Below, in pieces: positions 44,677-53,749 of a stretch of 64,000 nucleotides of DNA. The translations under genes were made by a program, and so were the position numbers. Every line of letters starts with the position of its first letter. The first letter of the stretch is position 1. The notes below the pieces were generated by a model. That model saw nothing but the letters and a program-made list of their open reading frames with translations. It was not told the origin of the DNA and searched no databases. The stretch comes from Methanothrix sp. (GTDB taxonomy: Archaea; Halobacteriota; Methanosarcinia; Methanotrichales; Methanotrichaceae), in the NCBI RefSeq assembly GCF_016706325.1, contig NZ_JADJJX010000001.1, forward strand, positions 1,426,001-1,490,000, given 5' to 3'.

Positions 44677-46410
44677 CTAATGTCTCTCTTTCAAAGAGCG
44701 GAGAAGAGCGGGCAGACTCATGGAATTGAGGATATCCTTCTTCTCCAGCCAGGCCCTTCGGGCGACATTCACCCCATACTTCATATTAAGAAGCTGGGCG
44801 GCATCGTGGGCATCGGAGTTGATGCACATCAGAACCCCCATCTCCTTCGCCCTCCGGGCATTGACATCATTCAGGTCCAGACGGCTGGGATGGGCATTGA
44901 TCTCCAGAGCGGTGCCCGTACTCGCAGCTGCCTCTAAAACCGCTGCGAAATCCATGGCTGATGGCTCTCGCTGGTTGATGATCCTCCCTGTCGGGTGGCC
45001 GATGATATCCACGTTCTCGTTCTCCATGGCCGAGATCAACCTTCCTGTGATCGCCCTCTCATTCTGCTGCTGGGCCATGTGCACCGAGGCAATGACGATA
45101 TCTATCCTCTGCAGGATATCGTCAGGATAGTCCAGGCTGCCGTCTGCCTTTATATCCACCTCTGCCCCCATAAGAACGGTGATGCCATCAAGGCTCTCAT
45201 TCGCCTCGGCCACTGCCTCTATCTTCTCCTCCATCCTCTCTATTACGATCCCTCCGGCGATGCCCACAGAGGGGGAGTGGTCGGAGAATGCAATATACTC
45301 ATAGCCCAGGGCGCGGGCGGCATGGGCCAGCTCGATGATGGAGCCCCTCCCATCAGACCAGTTGCTGTGGACATGCAGGTCGCCCCGAATATCCTTCTCC
45401 TCGACCAGCCTGGGCAGGCGCCCCTCCAGTGCAGCCTCGATCTCCCCCCGATCCTCCCGCAGCTCAGGCGGGATGTAGGGCAGGCCTACAGTCAGATAGA
45501 TATCCTCCTCCCGGTCAAAGAAGAGCTCCTGGCCATCGGCCAGGCGGGTGAGGGAGTACTCGCTCAAAGAGTAGCCGCGATCAAGGGCCAGCTGGCGCAT
45601 GCGGACATTATGCTCCTTGGAGCCGGTGAAGTACTGAAGCACAGTGGCATAGGAGCGGTGCTCAACTATCCTCAGGTCCACCTGGATGGTATCATTCACG
45701 ATGACGCTCGCTTTGGTGGGGCCCTTGGCCAGGACCTCCTCCACCAGGGGCATCCTCACAAATGCGGCCACGATCTCCTCCGGCCTTTCCGCAGTGGCCA
45801 GGATATCGACATCTCCCACAGTCTCCTTCCGCCGGCGGTAGCTGCCGGCAGCAGTGGCATGCTCCAGGCCCTCTATCCGGCCCAGATAAGCCAGGATCTC
45901 ATTTACTATCGGTTCAGCATTGCTGTAGAGGATGCGACCGCTGCGCTTTCTGTATCTTTCAATGGATTTCAGAATGTTTTTCTCCCGCACCTCGCCCATT
46001 CTGGGAAGCCGGCGTATGCGGTGCTCTCTTGCCGCCCTCTCCAGTTCATCCAGGTTGGTTATGTTCAGCTTCTCATGAAGCAGAGAGACTGTCTTCGGAC
46101 CCAGCCCCGAGATCTGGAGAAGCTCAGCCAAGCCAGGAGGGGTCTGCAGCAGAAGCTCCTGATGGGATTTGATCTTTCCCGTGCGCAGGTACTCCTCGAT
46201 CTTCTCAGCGATTGCTTTTCCCACGCCTGGTATGGACTGAAGCCTCCTTTCCCGGCAGAGCTTCTCGATGTCCTCATTCAGAGACTCTATCGCCCTTGCC
46301 GCTTTGCTGTAGGCTATGATCTTGAAGCGATTCTGGTCATGCAGCTCCAGGAGCTCTGCCATCTGATAGAGGATGAGAGCGATCTCGCGGTTCTTGGCGG
46401 AATCTATCAC
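44677..46410 (-). CDS. polX: Family X DNA polymerase with PHP domain
   Basis: 577 residues, the normal PolX length. Helix-hairpin-helix motifs SIPGVGKAIAEKI and QISGLGPKTVSLL come first, then the nucleotidyltransferase site GDVDILAT with IQVDLRI as third Asp, and a C-terminal PHP phosphoesterase starting GDLHVHSNWSDGRG with FSDHSPS and INSDAHD. It fills short gaps in base-excision repair; the PHP part adds 3'-end processing. Starts ATG 46410. Confidence 0.93.
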   Translation of the reverse strand: MIDSAKNREIALILYQMAELLELHDQNRFKIIAYSKAARAIESLNEDIEKLCRERRLQSIPGVGKAIAEKIEEYLRTGKIKSHQELLLQTPPGLAELLQISGLGPKTVSLLHEKLNITNLDELERAAREHRIRRLPRMGEVREKNILKSIERYRKRSGRILYSNAEPIVNEILAYLGRIEGLEHATAAGSYRRRKETVGDVDILATAERPEEIVAAFVRMPLVEEVLAKGPTKASVIVNDTIQVDLRIVEHRSYATVLQYFTGSKEHNVRMRQLALDRGYSLSEYSLTRLADGQELFFDREEDIYLTVGLPYIPPELREDRGEIEAALEGRLPRLVEEKDIRGDLHVHSNWSDGRGSIIELAHAARALGYEYIAFSDHSPSVGIAGGIVIERMEEKIEAVAEANESLDGITVLMGAEVDIKADGSLDYPDDILQRIDIVIASVHMAQQQNERAITGRLISAMENENVDIIGHPTGRIINQREPSAMDFAAVLEAAASTGTALEINAHPSRLDLNDVNARRAKEMGVLMCINSDAHDAAQLLNMKYGVNVARRAWLEKKDILNSMSLPALLRSLKERH

Positions 46411-46475
46411 AATGAGGAGTAGATCGCATGTGCTATAAGAACAATGCTTCGATCACCTATCCGAGAGCATTTTTA

Positions 46476-46517
46476 GGTTCTTCGCCGAGGCGTGCGGGCG
46501 GTGTGCAGCAGAGAATT
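46476..46517 (-). repeat. Dispersed hairpin element, copy 2
   Basis: On the minus strand, AATTCTCTGC, a 22-nt loop with CCGCCCGCAC, then GCGAAGAACC. The loop and arm positions match copy 1 at 23891, and the similarity extends upstream (CAAGGCAC). The surrounding 46411-46578 gap has no gene. Confidence 0.5.
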
Positions 46518-46578
46518 CTTCTCTGTGCCTTGATATCTCTGCGGCTGGACCCAAGCATACTGATTTCACCAGCCAGCC

Positions 46579-47397
46579 TCAGGATGGACCATCTGCATAG
46601 ATCGTTAAGGCTGCTGCCTCTCGGGCGTCAAGGCCTTTATGCACCACCCCGCAGATCCTTCTGGTGATCAGCTCGGGATCTTGATGCTGGAAGACATTTC
46701 TCCCAATGGCCACCCCCCTCGCTCCAGAGGAGATTGCACCCTGCACCATGAGAAGAAGATCCAGCTCCGTCTCCACCTTGGGGCCGCCTGCGATCACCAC
46801 CGGAACCGGGCAGCTATCGACGACACTGGCAAAGCTATCCGGATCCCCTGTGTAGTTGGTCTTGACGATATCCGCGCCCAGCTCCGCTCCCACCCGGGCG
46901 GCATGGGCGATGCTCTCAGCAGAGTACTCATCCTTGATCCTCTTTCCCCGGGGGTACATCATAGCCAGGAGAGGCATGCCCCATTCCTGGCAGTGGCGGG
47001 AGATCTCCCCTAAGGTAGAGAGCATGCTGCTCTCATCCTCTGCCCCCACATTGACGTGAATGCTCACTGCATCTGCTCCGATCTTCAAAGCCTCCTCCAC
47101 TGTCGCCACCAGGACCTTGTTGTTCGGATCGGGTCCCAGGGCTGTGGAGGCTGAGAGGTGGATGATCAGGCCGAGGTCCCGGCCGTAGCCTCTATGGCCG
47201 AAGGTGGCAGCGCCTTTATGCACCACTGCGGCATCTGCTCCCCCCCGAGCCACAGCATCGGCGATGCTTTTGACGCTCTTGATTCCCGTGATGGGTCCAA
47301 CTGTTACCCCGTGGTCCATGGGGATTATGACGGCGTTTCCTGTATTGCGATTGAATATCCTCTCCAGGCGAATCGATGTTCCTCTCAATCTCGGCAA
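46579..47397 (-). CDS. 2-amino-3,7-dideoxy-D-threo-hept-6-ulosonate synthase (FbaB/DeoC-type aldolase)
   Basis: 272 residues, (beta/alpha)8 class I aldolase. MPRLRGTSIRLERIFNRNTG, PMDHGVTVGP, VVHKG, AVSIHVNVG, and KTNYTGD (Schiff-base Lys) match archaeal ADTH synthase, which condenses aspartate semialdehyde with a deoxy-ketose phosphate to start the archaeal 3-dehydroquinate route. Its usual partner, dehydroquinate synthase II, is not in the window. A fructose-bisphosphate aldolase role is the alternative. Confidence 0.87.
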   Translation of the reverse strand: MPRLRGTSIRLERIFNRNTGNAVIIPMDHGVTVGPITGIKSVKSIADAVARGGADAAVVHKGAATFGHRGYGRDLGLIIHLSASTALGPDPNNKVLVATVEEALKIGADAVSIHVNVGAEDESSMLSTLGEISRHCQEWGMPLLAMMYPRGKRIKDEYSAESIAHAARVGAELGADIVKTNYTGDPDSFASVVDSCPVPVVIAGGPKVETELDLLLMVQGAISSGARGVAIGRNVFQHQDPELITRRICGVVHKGLDAREAAALTIYADGPS

Positions 47398-47573
47398 CCC
47401 CTTGTTATTGGCTTATCTCGCATATCCCTCATTTAATGTATAGATCAATACACCATTGTATAATATCTATCATTGATGTGCAACATTGCATATTTATACC
47501 TTCCGTCCGCCTTAAAAGGAGGGGATGTGGTTGAGTAAGCCTGAAATAGGGGAAAAAACTCCGTATCCAGAGA

Positions 47574-48614
47574 GTGATTTGGATGGGTTTCGGTGTATCT
47601 GGCCTCGATCGGCTGCAAAAGACTGCAGAAGAGCCCTTTTTCATCTTTCTGCTGGCAGGCCTTTCTTTAAACCTGATATTGGGAACAGCACTGGCAGGCA
47701 CTGAGACTGGGGAGTTCTGCCCCGATTGCCCCGATTGGACCAACCTTGATGGCTGGTATTCCCAGCGGGAGTCTTATGTGAATGGCATGCATAACCCCAG
47801 CCCTCCCGCCCGGGAGAGCAGGACAGATTCGCCAGCACAGGCCGCCACCATATCCCTCCCAGAAAAAGAGCAGGAGGACTACCCCATCCCTTCCCTCCTC
47901 ACCCGGGCGGGTTCGATCGATGGCGATAGGATCATCCTGGATGTGCGCTCCAGTCAGGAGTATCAGGCGGGGCATATCCCTGGTGCCCGCAACATCTACT
48001 GGAGGGATCTGCAAAAGGATGGGGCCTTGGACCAGATCCTGGCCCGGGATGCTCTGAGCCGGGCAGGGATATCTGCCCGCGACCGTCTCCTCATCTATGG
48101 GGATTCCAGTGATCAGGGTGCAGCCTTTGTCTTCTGGGCCCTCTCATACCTCGGGCAGGAGGATGTCAGCCTGCTTGATGGAGGGGTTGATGCCGCCATT
48201 GATGCTGGCCTATCTCTGAGCGCAAATGCGCCCTCTCCCACACCGACCAACTACACCGGCCGCACAGTACCATGGCTACTGGTGACCCCTGAGAACCTCG
48301 ATGGGATGCTCGGGCGGTCTGATGTCAATATTCTGGATGCGCGGGACTTCTCCGAATACGGCAAGAACAGGATCACCAATGAGGCCATACCCCTGGGCCT
48401 GGATAAGGTCTATAAAGATCGGAGGATCAAGGATGCCTCCATACTGGGGGACCTCTTTGGCCGGCGATTGGATGAGTCCGGGACCGCCATTGTCTACGGG
48501 ACGCCAGAGGCCTACAGCCTCTTTTTCAGCCTCCGGCTTATGGGCTACAATGCCACCCTGCTGGAGGGGGAGTGGTGGAAGGAGAGCAGGTGGGCGGTCA
48601 GCAATGTGAGATAA
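47574..48614 (+). CDS. Exported tandem rhodanese-like protein lacking active-site Cys
   Basis: An N-terminal hydrophobic segment (FFIFLLAGLSLNLILGTALAG) exports it. Domain 1 has ILDVRSSQEYQAGHIPGARNIYW and domain 2 ILDARDFSEYGKNRITNEAI, the rhodanese CH2A/B-like motifs. Where the catalytic Cys loop should be, the sequence reads LLIYGDSSDQG and AIVYGTPEAYS, with no Cys in either. So it should not transfer sulfur and may bind a ligand or protein instead. Start is GTG 47574 or ATG 47583. Confidence 0.78.
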   Translation: MIWMGFGVSGLDRLQKTAEEPFFIFLLAGLSLNLILGTALAGTETGEFCPDCPDWTNLDGWYSQRESYVNGMHNPSPPARESRTDSPAQAATISLPEKEQEDYPIPSLLTRAGSIDGDRIILDVRSSQEYQAGHIPGARNIYWRDLQKDGALDQILARDALSRAGISARDRLLIYGDSSDQGAAFVFWALSYLGQEDVSLLDGGVDAAIDAGLSLSANAPSPTPTNYTGRTVPWLLVTPENLDGMLGRSDVNILDARDFSEYGKNRITNEAIPLGLDKVYKDRRIKDASILGDLFGRRLDESGTAIVYGTPEAYSLFFSLRLMGYNATLLEGEWWKESRWAVSNVR

Positions 48615-48687
48615 GCCGGCAAAAAGGAGCTGTCTAGCCCCTCCCGGGGAAGAATCTTCTCGAATTCATCAATCCTCTCTTCTCCCT

Positions 48688-49638
48688 TCAATCCTTGAGA
48701 AGAGCTCTTGTCGCCACCTCCAGGGCCCCGGCCGATCCCAGCACCGGCCTCCAGCCAAGCCTCTTGATCCTATCAATGGAAAGGAGCATCAGCTTCACGT
48801 CCCCTCTCCAGCCCCGGCCGTCTACCCCGCCGGTGTAGCTGTACTGGACCTCATCCAGACCCATCTGGCCTACTACGATATCTGCAATCCCGGTGACATC
48901 TATGGAGTCCTCTGATCCTATATTGAAGAGGTTGACCCGGTCAGCGGAGTTCTCCACTGCATGGATCATAGCATGGATGCAATCCTTCACCTCCAGGTAG
49001 GACTTGCGCTGTTTTCCTGAGCCCAGGATCTCCAGCCTGTGAGGGTCGTTCCGCAGCTTTCTGATAAAATCCACCAGGACTCCATGTGTCCCCCGCTCGC
49101 CCACGATATTGGCAAAGCGGTAGATCCAGGACTGCATCTGGAAGGTATGGCAGTATGAGGAGATCAGGGCCTCGCAGGAGAGCTTGGAGGCTCCATAAAG
49201 AGAGATGGGCAGAAGAGGGCCGTACTCCTCGGGAGTGGGAAGCACTGCCGCCTCACCGTAGACGGTAGAGGTGGAGGTGAATGCTATCCTGCAGGCATTA
49301 TTCTCCCTCATCGCCTCCAGGAGGTTGTAGGTGGCCAGGACATTCTGCTCCAGATGAACGCGGGTGTCCTCTGCACCCAATTTCACATCCGGGTTGGCAG
49401 CCAGATGGAAGACGAGGTCCTTTCCTGTTACTGCCTCATCCAGCACCTCGGGATCCATGAGATCGCCGATCAGGAGATGAAAGTTTGGGTTGTCTTGATA
49501 GGGGGCGAGAAACTCCGTTCTTCCGGAGCTGAAGTTGTCAAGCACCGTCACCTCATTGTCCAAGAGAAGCCTCTCCACCAGATGGCTGCCTATAAACCCT
49601 GCCCCTCCTGTGACGAGGATTGATCTATCCTTTAGCAT
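48688..49638 (-). CDS. NAD-dependent sugar-nucleotide epimerase (GalE-like)
   Basis: Extended short-chain dehydrogenase: ILVTGGAGFIGSHL binds NAD, DLVFHLAANPDVK, FTSTSTVYG and LYGASKLSCEALIS (YxxxK catalytic pair) follow. Likely UDP-glucose 4-epimerase or a relative supplying sugars for surface glycans, which fits the many secreted proteins nearby. Substrate cannot be read from the sequence. Confidence 0.88.
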   Translation of the reverse strand: MLKDRSILVTGGAGFIGSHLVERLLLDNEVTVLDNFSSGRTEFLAPYQDNPNFHLLIGDLMDPEVLDEAVTGKDLVFHLAANPDVKLGAEDTRVHLEQNVLATYNLLEAMRENNACRIAFTSTSTVYGEAAVLPTPEEYGPLLPISLYGASKLSCEALISSYCHTFQMQSWIYRFANIVGERGTHGVLVDFIRKLRNDPHRLEILGSGKQRKSYLEVKDCIHAMIHAVENSADRVNLFNIGSEDSIDVTGIADIVVGQMGLDEVQYSYTGGVDGRGWRGDVKLMLLSIDRIKRLGWRPVLGSAGALEVATRALLKD

Positions 49639-49833
49639 CAGGGGGTGAATTTCTCTGCAAGTTAATCAAGATTGTGGAGAGGGTGATATATTCAGGCCGT
49701 GGGTGTTTTTAAATTTCTAAATTAATAGCATTGCAATCATGAACGTCAAGATGGCATAATACTTAAATAGATTGCAATGGGCTATATTATATCCAAGATC
49801 ATAGAGCTTTGGATCGGATTCTAACTGGAGTCA

Positions 49834-51624
49834 ATGGGGAGTTTGTGTATGAAAGTTGCCTTAGTGGGAGCGGAGCTGGAGGAAAACCTGGGAATCCGCT
49901 ATATGGCGTCCTCCCTGGAAGCCAGGGGACATCAAGTACAGATCATACCCTTCAACTCGGAATCGGATATGGAGGAGGTAGTGAGGGTGGTCCTCTCTCA
50001 CTCTCCGGAGCTGGTCGGCCTCTCCATGGTCTTCACCAGCAGGGGAAGGGAGTTTTGCCGGCTGGCGGAGGCTTTGCGGAAGGGTGGCTACAGCGGCCAT
50101 CTGACTGCAGGAGGGCCTTTCGCCTCATTCAACTGTGAGTTGCTGCTGCGAGATTTCCCGGCCTTCGATTCCATCGCCCTGGGCGAAGGGGAGACTCTTA
50201 TCTGCAACCTGGCGGAGAACCTGAACGATCTCTCTCTCATTCCCGGAATTTGCTACCGGAGGCCTGATGGAAGCTTGGCCTTAAACCCCTCAACAAATGA
50301 GCATGATGACCTGGACAGGCTGCCCTTTCCCAGGCGCACCACCTTCCACAGTTACTTTGGCAAGCCCATAGCCAGCATCCTCACCAGCCGGGGCTGCTGG
50401 CGAGACTGCGCCTTCTGCAGCATCAATGCCTGGTATGACCGGGTGGGGGGAAAGAAGTTTCGCATGAGGAGCGTAGACAACATTGTATCCGAGATGAAAG
50501 AGCTCTATGATCTGCATGGTGTTCGGATTTTCAATTTCCAGGATGACAACTTCTTCCTGCCGGATAGAAGCCAAGCCCTGCAGAGGTTTGAGAGCCTGAG
50601 GGACAAGCTCGCCCAGGAGGGGGTAGAGGATATCGCCATTGCCATCAAGGCCCGCCCGGACAGCATCACCCGTGAATCCATAAGCATTCTTGATGACCTG
50701 GGCCTATTCCGGGTCTTCCTGGGAGTAGAGAACGCATCTGAGAATGGCCTTGCCAATCTCAACCGCAGGCAGACGGTTGAGCAATCGCTCAACGCCCTGG
50801 AGATCTTAAACGACTTCGATGTTCATTTGGCCTTCAATCTGCTCATGTTCGAGCCGGATACAGTGATGGATGACCTGCTGATCAATCTTCGCTTCATCGA
50901 GCGGCATCTGGACAATCCATTCAACTTCTGCCGGGCGGAGGCCCATGCAGGCACCGGTCTGGAGGAGAGGCTCAAAGCGGAGGGAATGCTCCTGGGCGAC
51001 TACTTCGGCCTGGATTACAGGCTGAAGGATCCCCAATGCGAGGCATTCCATCAGGTGGTCAACTATGCCTTCTTCGATCGCAACTTCTCTGACTTCGGCC
51101 TGCACTACTTCAATATGCAGGTGGACTTCACCTATCAGCTCCTGCGGCGCTTCTATCCGGAGGTACTCTCCGAATCTCTGCGGGGAGCAGTGAAGAGCTT
51201 CATCAAAGAGACGAACCTGGACACCTACAAATGCCTCTGCCAGGTCTATGATTTTATAGAATCAGCTGATCCCTCCAACCGCCTGGAGCTGCAGGCCTTT
51301 GCAGCCGATATGAGGGCGGTTGTGGATGGAAGGAGCCGGCATCTCCATTCTCAGGGAGAGAGGATCCTCAATGCCCTGAATTATGCCTATGACCGCCGGA
51401 GCCAGGGCAGTCCCGGGGCTTGGCCGGCCAGAGAAAGAGCAGTTGAAGCCCTCCAGGCCGGTTTTGCTTCACCTTACTTTGGTATGGGAGGGCCGGAGCA
51501 GGGAGCATACACTCTCCGATCAACAGAGGCATCCATGGGGGAGGCGGATATCTTCGGTCTGACCCCAGTTCCCATTCCCTATCATCTCTTCAAGTCACAA
51601 TTATCTCGGGGAGCGGGGAGGTGA
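49834..51624 (+). CDS. B12-binding-domain radical SAM enzyme
   Basis: The N-terminus (VALVGAELEENLGIRYMASSL, then LVGLSMVF and LTAGGPFASF) is a cobalamin-binding Rossmann domain. The radical SAM core has CWRDCAFC (CxxxCxxC for the 4Fe-4S cluster) near residue 190, then FNFQDDNFF and FRVFLGVENAS. 596 residues in all. Such enzymes methylate or rearrange unactivated carbons. Start ATG 49834 or 49849. The next gene, 104 nt on, codes for the E-P-A-H-P repeat protein, a possible substrate. Confidence 0.88.
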   Translation: MGSLCMKVALVGAELEENLGIRYMASSLEARGHQVQIIPFNSESDMEEVVRVVLSHSPELVGLSMVFTSRGREFCRLAEALRKGGYSGHLTAGGPFASFNCELLLRDFPAFDSIALGEGETLICNLAENLNDLSLIPGICYRRPDGSLALNPSTNEHDDLDRLPFPRRTTFHSYFGKPIASILTSRGCWRDCAFCSINAWYDRVGGKKFRMRSVDNIVSEMKELYDLHGVRIFNFQDDNFFLPDRSQALQRFESLRDKLAQEGVEDIAIAIKARPDSITRESISILDDLGLFRVFLGVENASENGLANLNRRQTVEQSLNALEILNDFDVHLAFNLLMFEPDTVMDDLLINLRFIERHLDNPFNFCRAEAHAGTGLEERLKAEGMLLGDYFGLDYRLKDPQCEAFHQVVNYAFFDRNFSDFGLHYFNMQVDFTYQLLRRFYPEVLSESLRGAVKSFIKETNLDTYKCLCQVYDFIESADPSNRLELQAFAADMRAVVDGRSRHLHSQGERILNALNYAYDRRSQGSPGAWPARERAVEALQAGFASPYFGMGGPEQGAYTLRSTEASMGEADIFGLTPVPIPYHLFKSQLSRGAGR

Positions 51625-51728
51625 AGGCCAGATTTGATATGATATTCGATGTTGCAATCGATGTGCATCAATGTTAATTTATCCAATATTTAATTTAAAA
51701 ATTTCAATGAATTCAGGAGGCCAAAGAG

Positions 51729-52979
51729 ATGGTGAATGATAGCTTGGAGAATTTACGCTACTGGGTGGAGCCAGCTCACCCCATGGTGATAAAGCTCAGA
51801 GACGATCTGGTGGCAATATACCGGTTCGTTAAGGATAGGTTTCAGAAAGAGATAGACGCTGCTTTCGACCGGGGATCGCAGCAGATCGGCTTTGTGGTCA
51901 CCACTACCGTCCCCGTGACCCTGGAGTTGGGGGAGGGTGGCTTCATAAAGAGCCTGGGCCTGGGCTCGGATTGCTTGAAGGGCACTGCCCTGGAGAGAGA
52001 GCTTTTAGCCGTCTTTGAAAGGATGATAAAGGGTAATATCAAAACCGGCGCATCCTCGGGCATCTACAATATTGCTCTGTTCTGGTATGATGCCGTGAAT
52101 CTCAAGCTGAGGACGGACTGGATGGAACCTGCTCATCCGGCATTCCGGCTGCAGTCTGAGCTGATGGGTCTGCGCAGGTCTCCTCAGAGTGCCAGAGGCA
52201 TGGATATGCTCACCCGGCCCCATCCCTGGCTGGAGCCCGTTCATCATGGGCCCTGGTGCAGACCCTGGATGGAGCCTGCCCATCCTCACATGCCCTGGAT
52301 GGAGCCCGCCCATCCGCATATGCCCTGGCTGGAGCCTGTTCATCATGGGCCCTGGTACAGACCCTGGATGGAGCCTGCCCATCATCATATGCCCTGGTTG
52401 GAGCCCGCCCATCCTGTCTTCCAACCCTCTGATCTGCAAAAGATCCAGGAGAGAAGGTATGAGCATACAGAGCCCGCCCAGTATCTGTCAAGGGTGCATC
52501 AGATGATCATAGAGAAGACGGTGCTGGTCTCGGCCATCGACGAGGTCTATCCGGAGCTGAAGCTTGGTGAGAGGTTGAATCAGGCTCAATACGCCATGAC
52601 TCCCACTCTGCCTCTGCCTCCTCCCCGTGCCGTCTGGCCGGGAGCAAGAGAGCCGGCACATATGATGGCTGCTGACCCCTGGCTCCAAGGCCCTACCCCC
52701 TATCCGTGGAGGCCGATCATGGATGAGATCGCCAGATTGCTGGAACGATATGGGCCTCAGCCTCTCCCCTGGAGGTATCATCTCCTCTCTGAGATTGCAG
52801 ATATACTTGCCCGGTATAGCTATGGAATGCTCAATCCTCAGCCTCTGCCCCCCAGAGTGGCGGCCTTTCCGGGAGTCAGAGAGCCCGCTCATCCGATGGC
52901 AGCTATGCAACCGGATATGTCCAGACAGCTGCTGGCCGAGCTGGCACTTATCCTCCAGAGGTACGGTCTCCAGATCTAG
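51729..52979 (+). CDS. E-P-A-H-P repeat protein of unknown function
   Basis: 416 residues with about eleven variants of W-[ML]-E-P-[AV]-H-[PH], dense between residues 165 and 240 (PWMEPAHPHM, PWLEPVHHGPW) and single copies near each end (YWVEPAHPMV, GVREPAHPM). An N-terminal alpha/beta domain (IGFVVTTTVPVTLELGEGGF) and C-terminal helical pairs (LLERYGPQPLPW, MLNPQPLPP) frame it. No signal peptide. AGGAGG fixes the ATG. I do not recognise the family. The His/Trp/Pro-rich repeats could bind metal or be modified by the radical SAM enzyme just upstream; both are inference. Confidence 0.8.
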   Translation: MVNDSLENLRYWVEPAHPMVIKLRDDLVAIYRFVKDRFQKEIDAAFDRGSQQIGFVVTTTVPVTLELGEGGFIKSLGLGSDCLKGTALERELLAVFERMIKGNIKTGASSGIYNIALFWYDAVNLKLRTDWMEPAHPAFRLQSELMGLRRSPQSARGMDMLTRPHPWLEPVHHGPWCRPWMEPAHPHMPWMEPAHPHMPWLEPVHHGPWYRPWMEPAHHHMPWLEPAHPVFQPSDLQKIQERRYEHTEPAQYLSRVHQMIIEKTVLVSAIDEVYPELKLGERLNQAQYAMTPTLPLPPPRAVWPGAREPAHMMAADPWLQGPTPYPWRPIMDEIARLLERYGPQPLPWRYHLLSEIADILARYSYGMLNPQPLPPRVAAFPGVREPAHPMAAMQPDMSRQLLAELALILQRYGLQI

Positions 52980-53079
52980 GATGAATACGGCTGCAGCATG
53001 CCCTGGCGACATGGCATGAGACGAATTTTATCTTTTTTCCTGACCTTGATATCTGTGGCCGGAAAGGCTCTCGGATCGT

Positions 53080-53101
53080 AGTATACCGCCCGCACAATTT
53101 A
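53080..53101 (+). repeat. Dispersed hairpin element, copy 3 (loop only)
   Basis: AGTATACCGCCCGCACAATT (+TA) matches 20 of 22 bases of the loop at 23891-23934; the arms are degraded here. Confidence 0.5.
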
Positions 53102-53151
53102 GCGAAGAGCTGATTTTATCTTCTTGTAGCTCCTCTGTATGGGTCGATGAG

Positions 53152-53739
53152 ATGATCTTTGATCAAGGGGATAAAAAAAGGGCAAAAGAAGCAAGAAGGG
53201 CAAGGGGGAGGGTGAGAGTGGCAGAAGAAGCAGGGGATGCAGGGAGAGCAGGGGAAGCAGAGAGAGCGGGGGATGCAGGAGGAGCAGAAGGAGCATTCGG
53301 ACTGGAAGAGATGGGTTCGGATGAGCCGCCCCTCTCCTTTCTCACCGCCAGGCAGCGGGAGGTGCTGCAGTTGCGTCATCAGGGCCTCTCTCAGCAGGAT
53401 GTGGCCGATCGGCTGGGGACCACCCGCTCCAATATCAGCATTCTGGAGAAGCGGGCCCACCAGAACATCCTCCGGGCGGAGAGGACGGTTCAGCAGTGGA
53501 TGATGATTCGTGCTCCGATCCACTTATTCGCAAAGGGGGGAACGGATGTCTTCGATCTTCCCAGGATGATCTTCGCCGCAGCCGATGAAAAGGGTATCAG
53601 GCTGCCTGTGACATCGATGGATATACTGGTTCAATTGCGGCGAAATGCGCCCCGGCTATTTCATAAGAGGGCCTTGGAGAGGGACGCCAGGATCTATGTG
53701 AACAAGAGCGGAGCTGTATTGGTTGAAGAGGCTCAGTAG
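53152..53739 (+). CDS. Tfx-family transcription regulator
   Basis: The C-terminal 140 residues, from LSFLTARQREVLQLRHQGLSQQDVADRLGTTRSNISILEKRAHQNI, are the Tfx helix-turn-helix plus its conserved tail (LFHKRALERDARIYVNKSGAVLVEE). Archaeal Tfx binds near the fmd molybdenum operon in Methanothermobacter. The first 53 residues are a low-complexity Ala/Glu/Gly run from purine-rich DNA; an ATG at 53311 would give the usual family length but has a poorly spaced ribosome site. Target genes here are unknown. Confidence 0.85.
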   Translation: MIFDQGDKKRAKEARRARGRVRVAEEAGDAGRAGEAERAGDAGGAEGAFGLEEMGSDEPPLSFLTARQREVLQLRHQGLSQQDVADRLGTTRSNISILEKRAHQNILRAERTVQQWMMIRAPIHLFAKGGTDVFDLPRMIFAAADEKGIRLPVTSMDILVQLRRNAPRLFHKRALERDARIYVNKSGAVLVEEAQ

Positions 53740-53749
53740 GGGATGGGGC

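Noticed and set aside
44995..46422. 475-aa plus-strand ORF
   Set aside because: Antisense to polX, whose motifs are complete.
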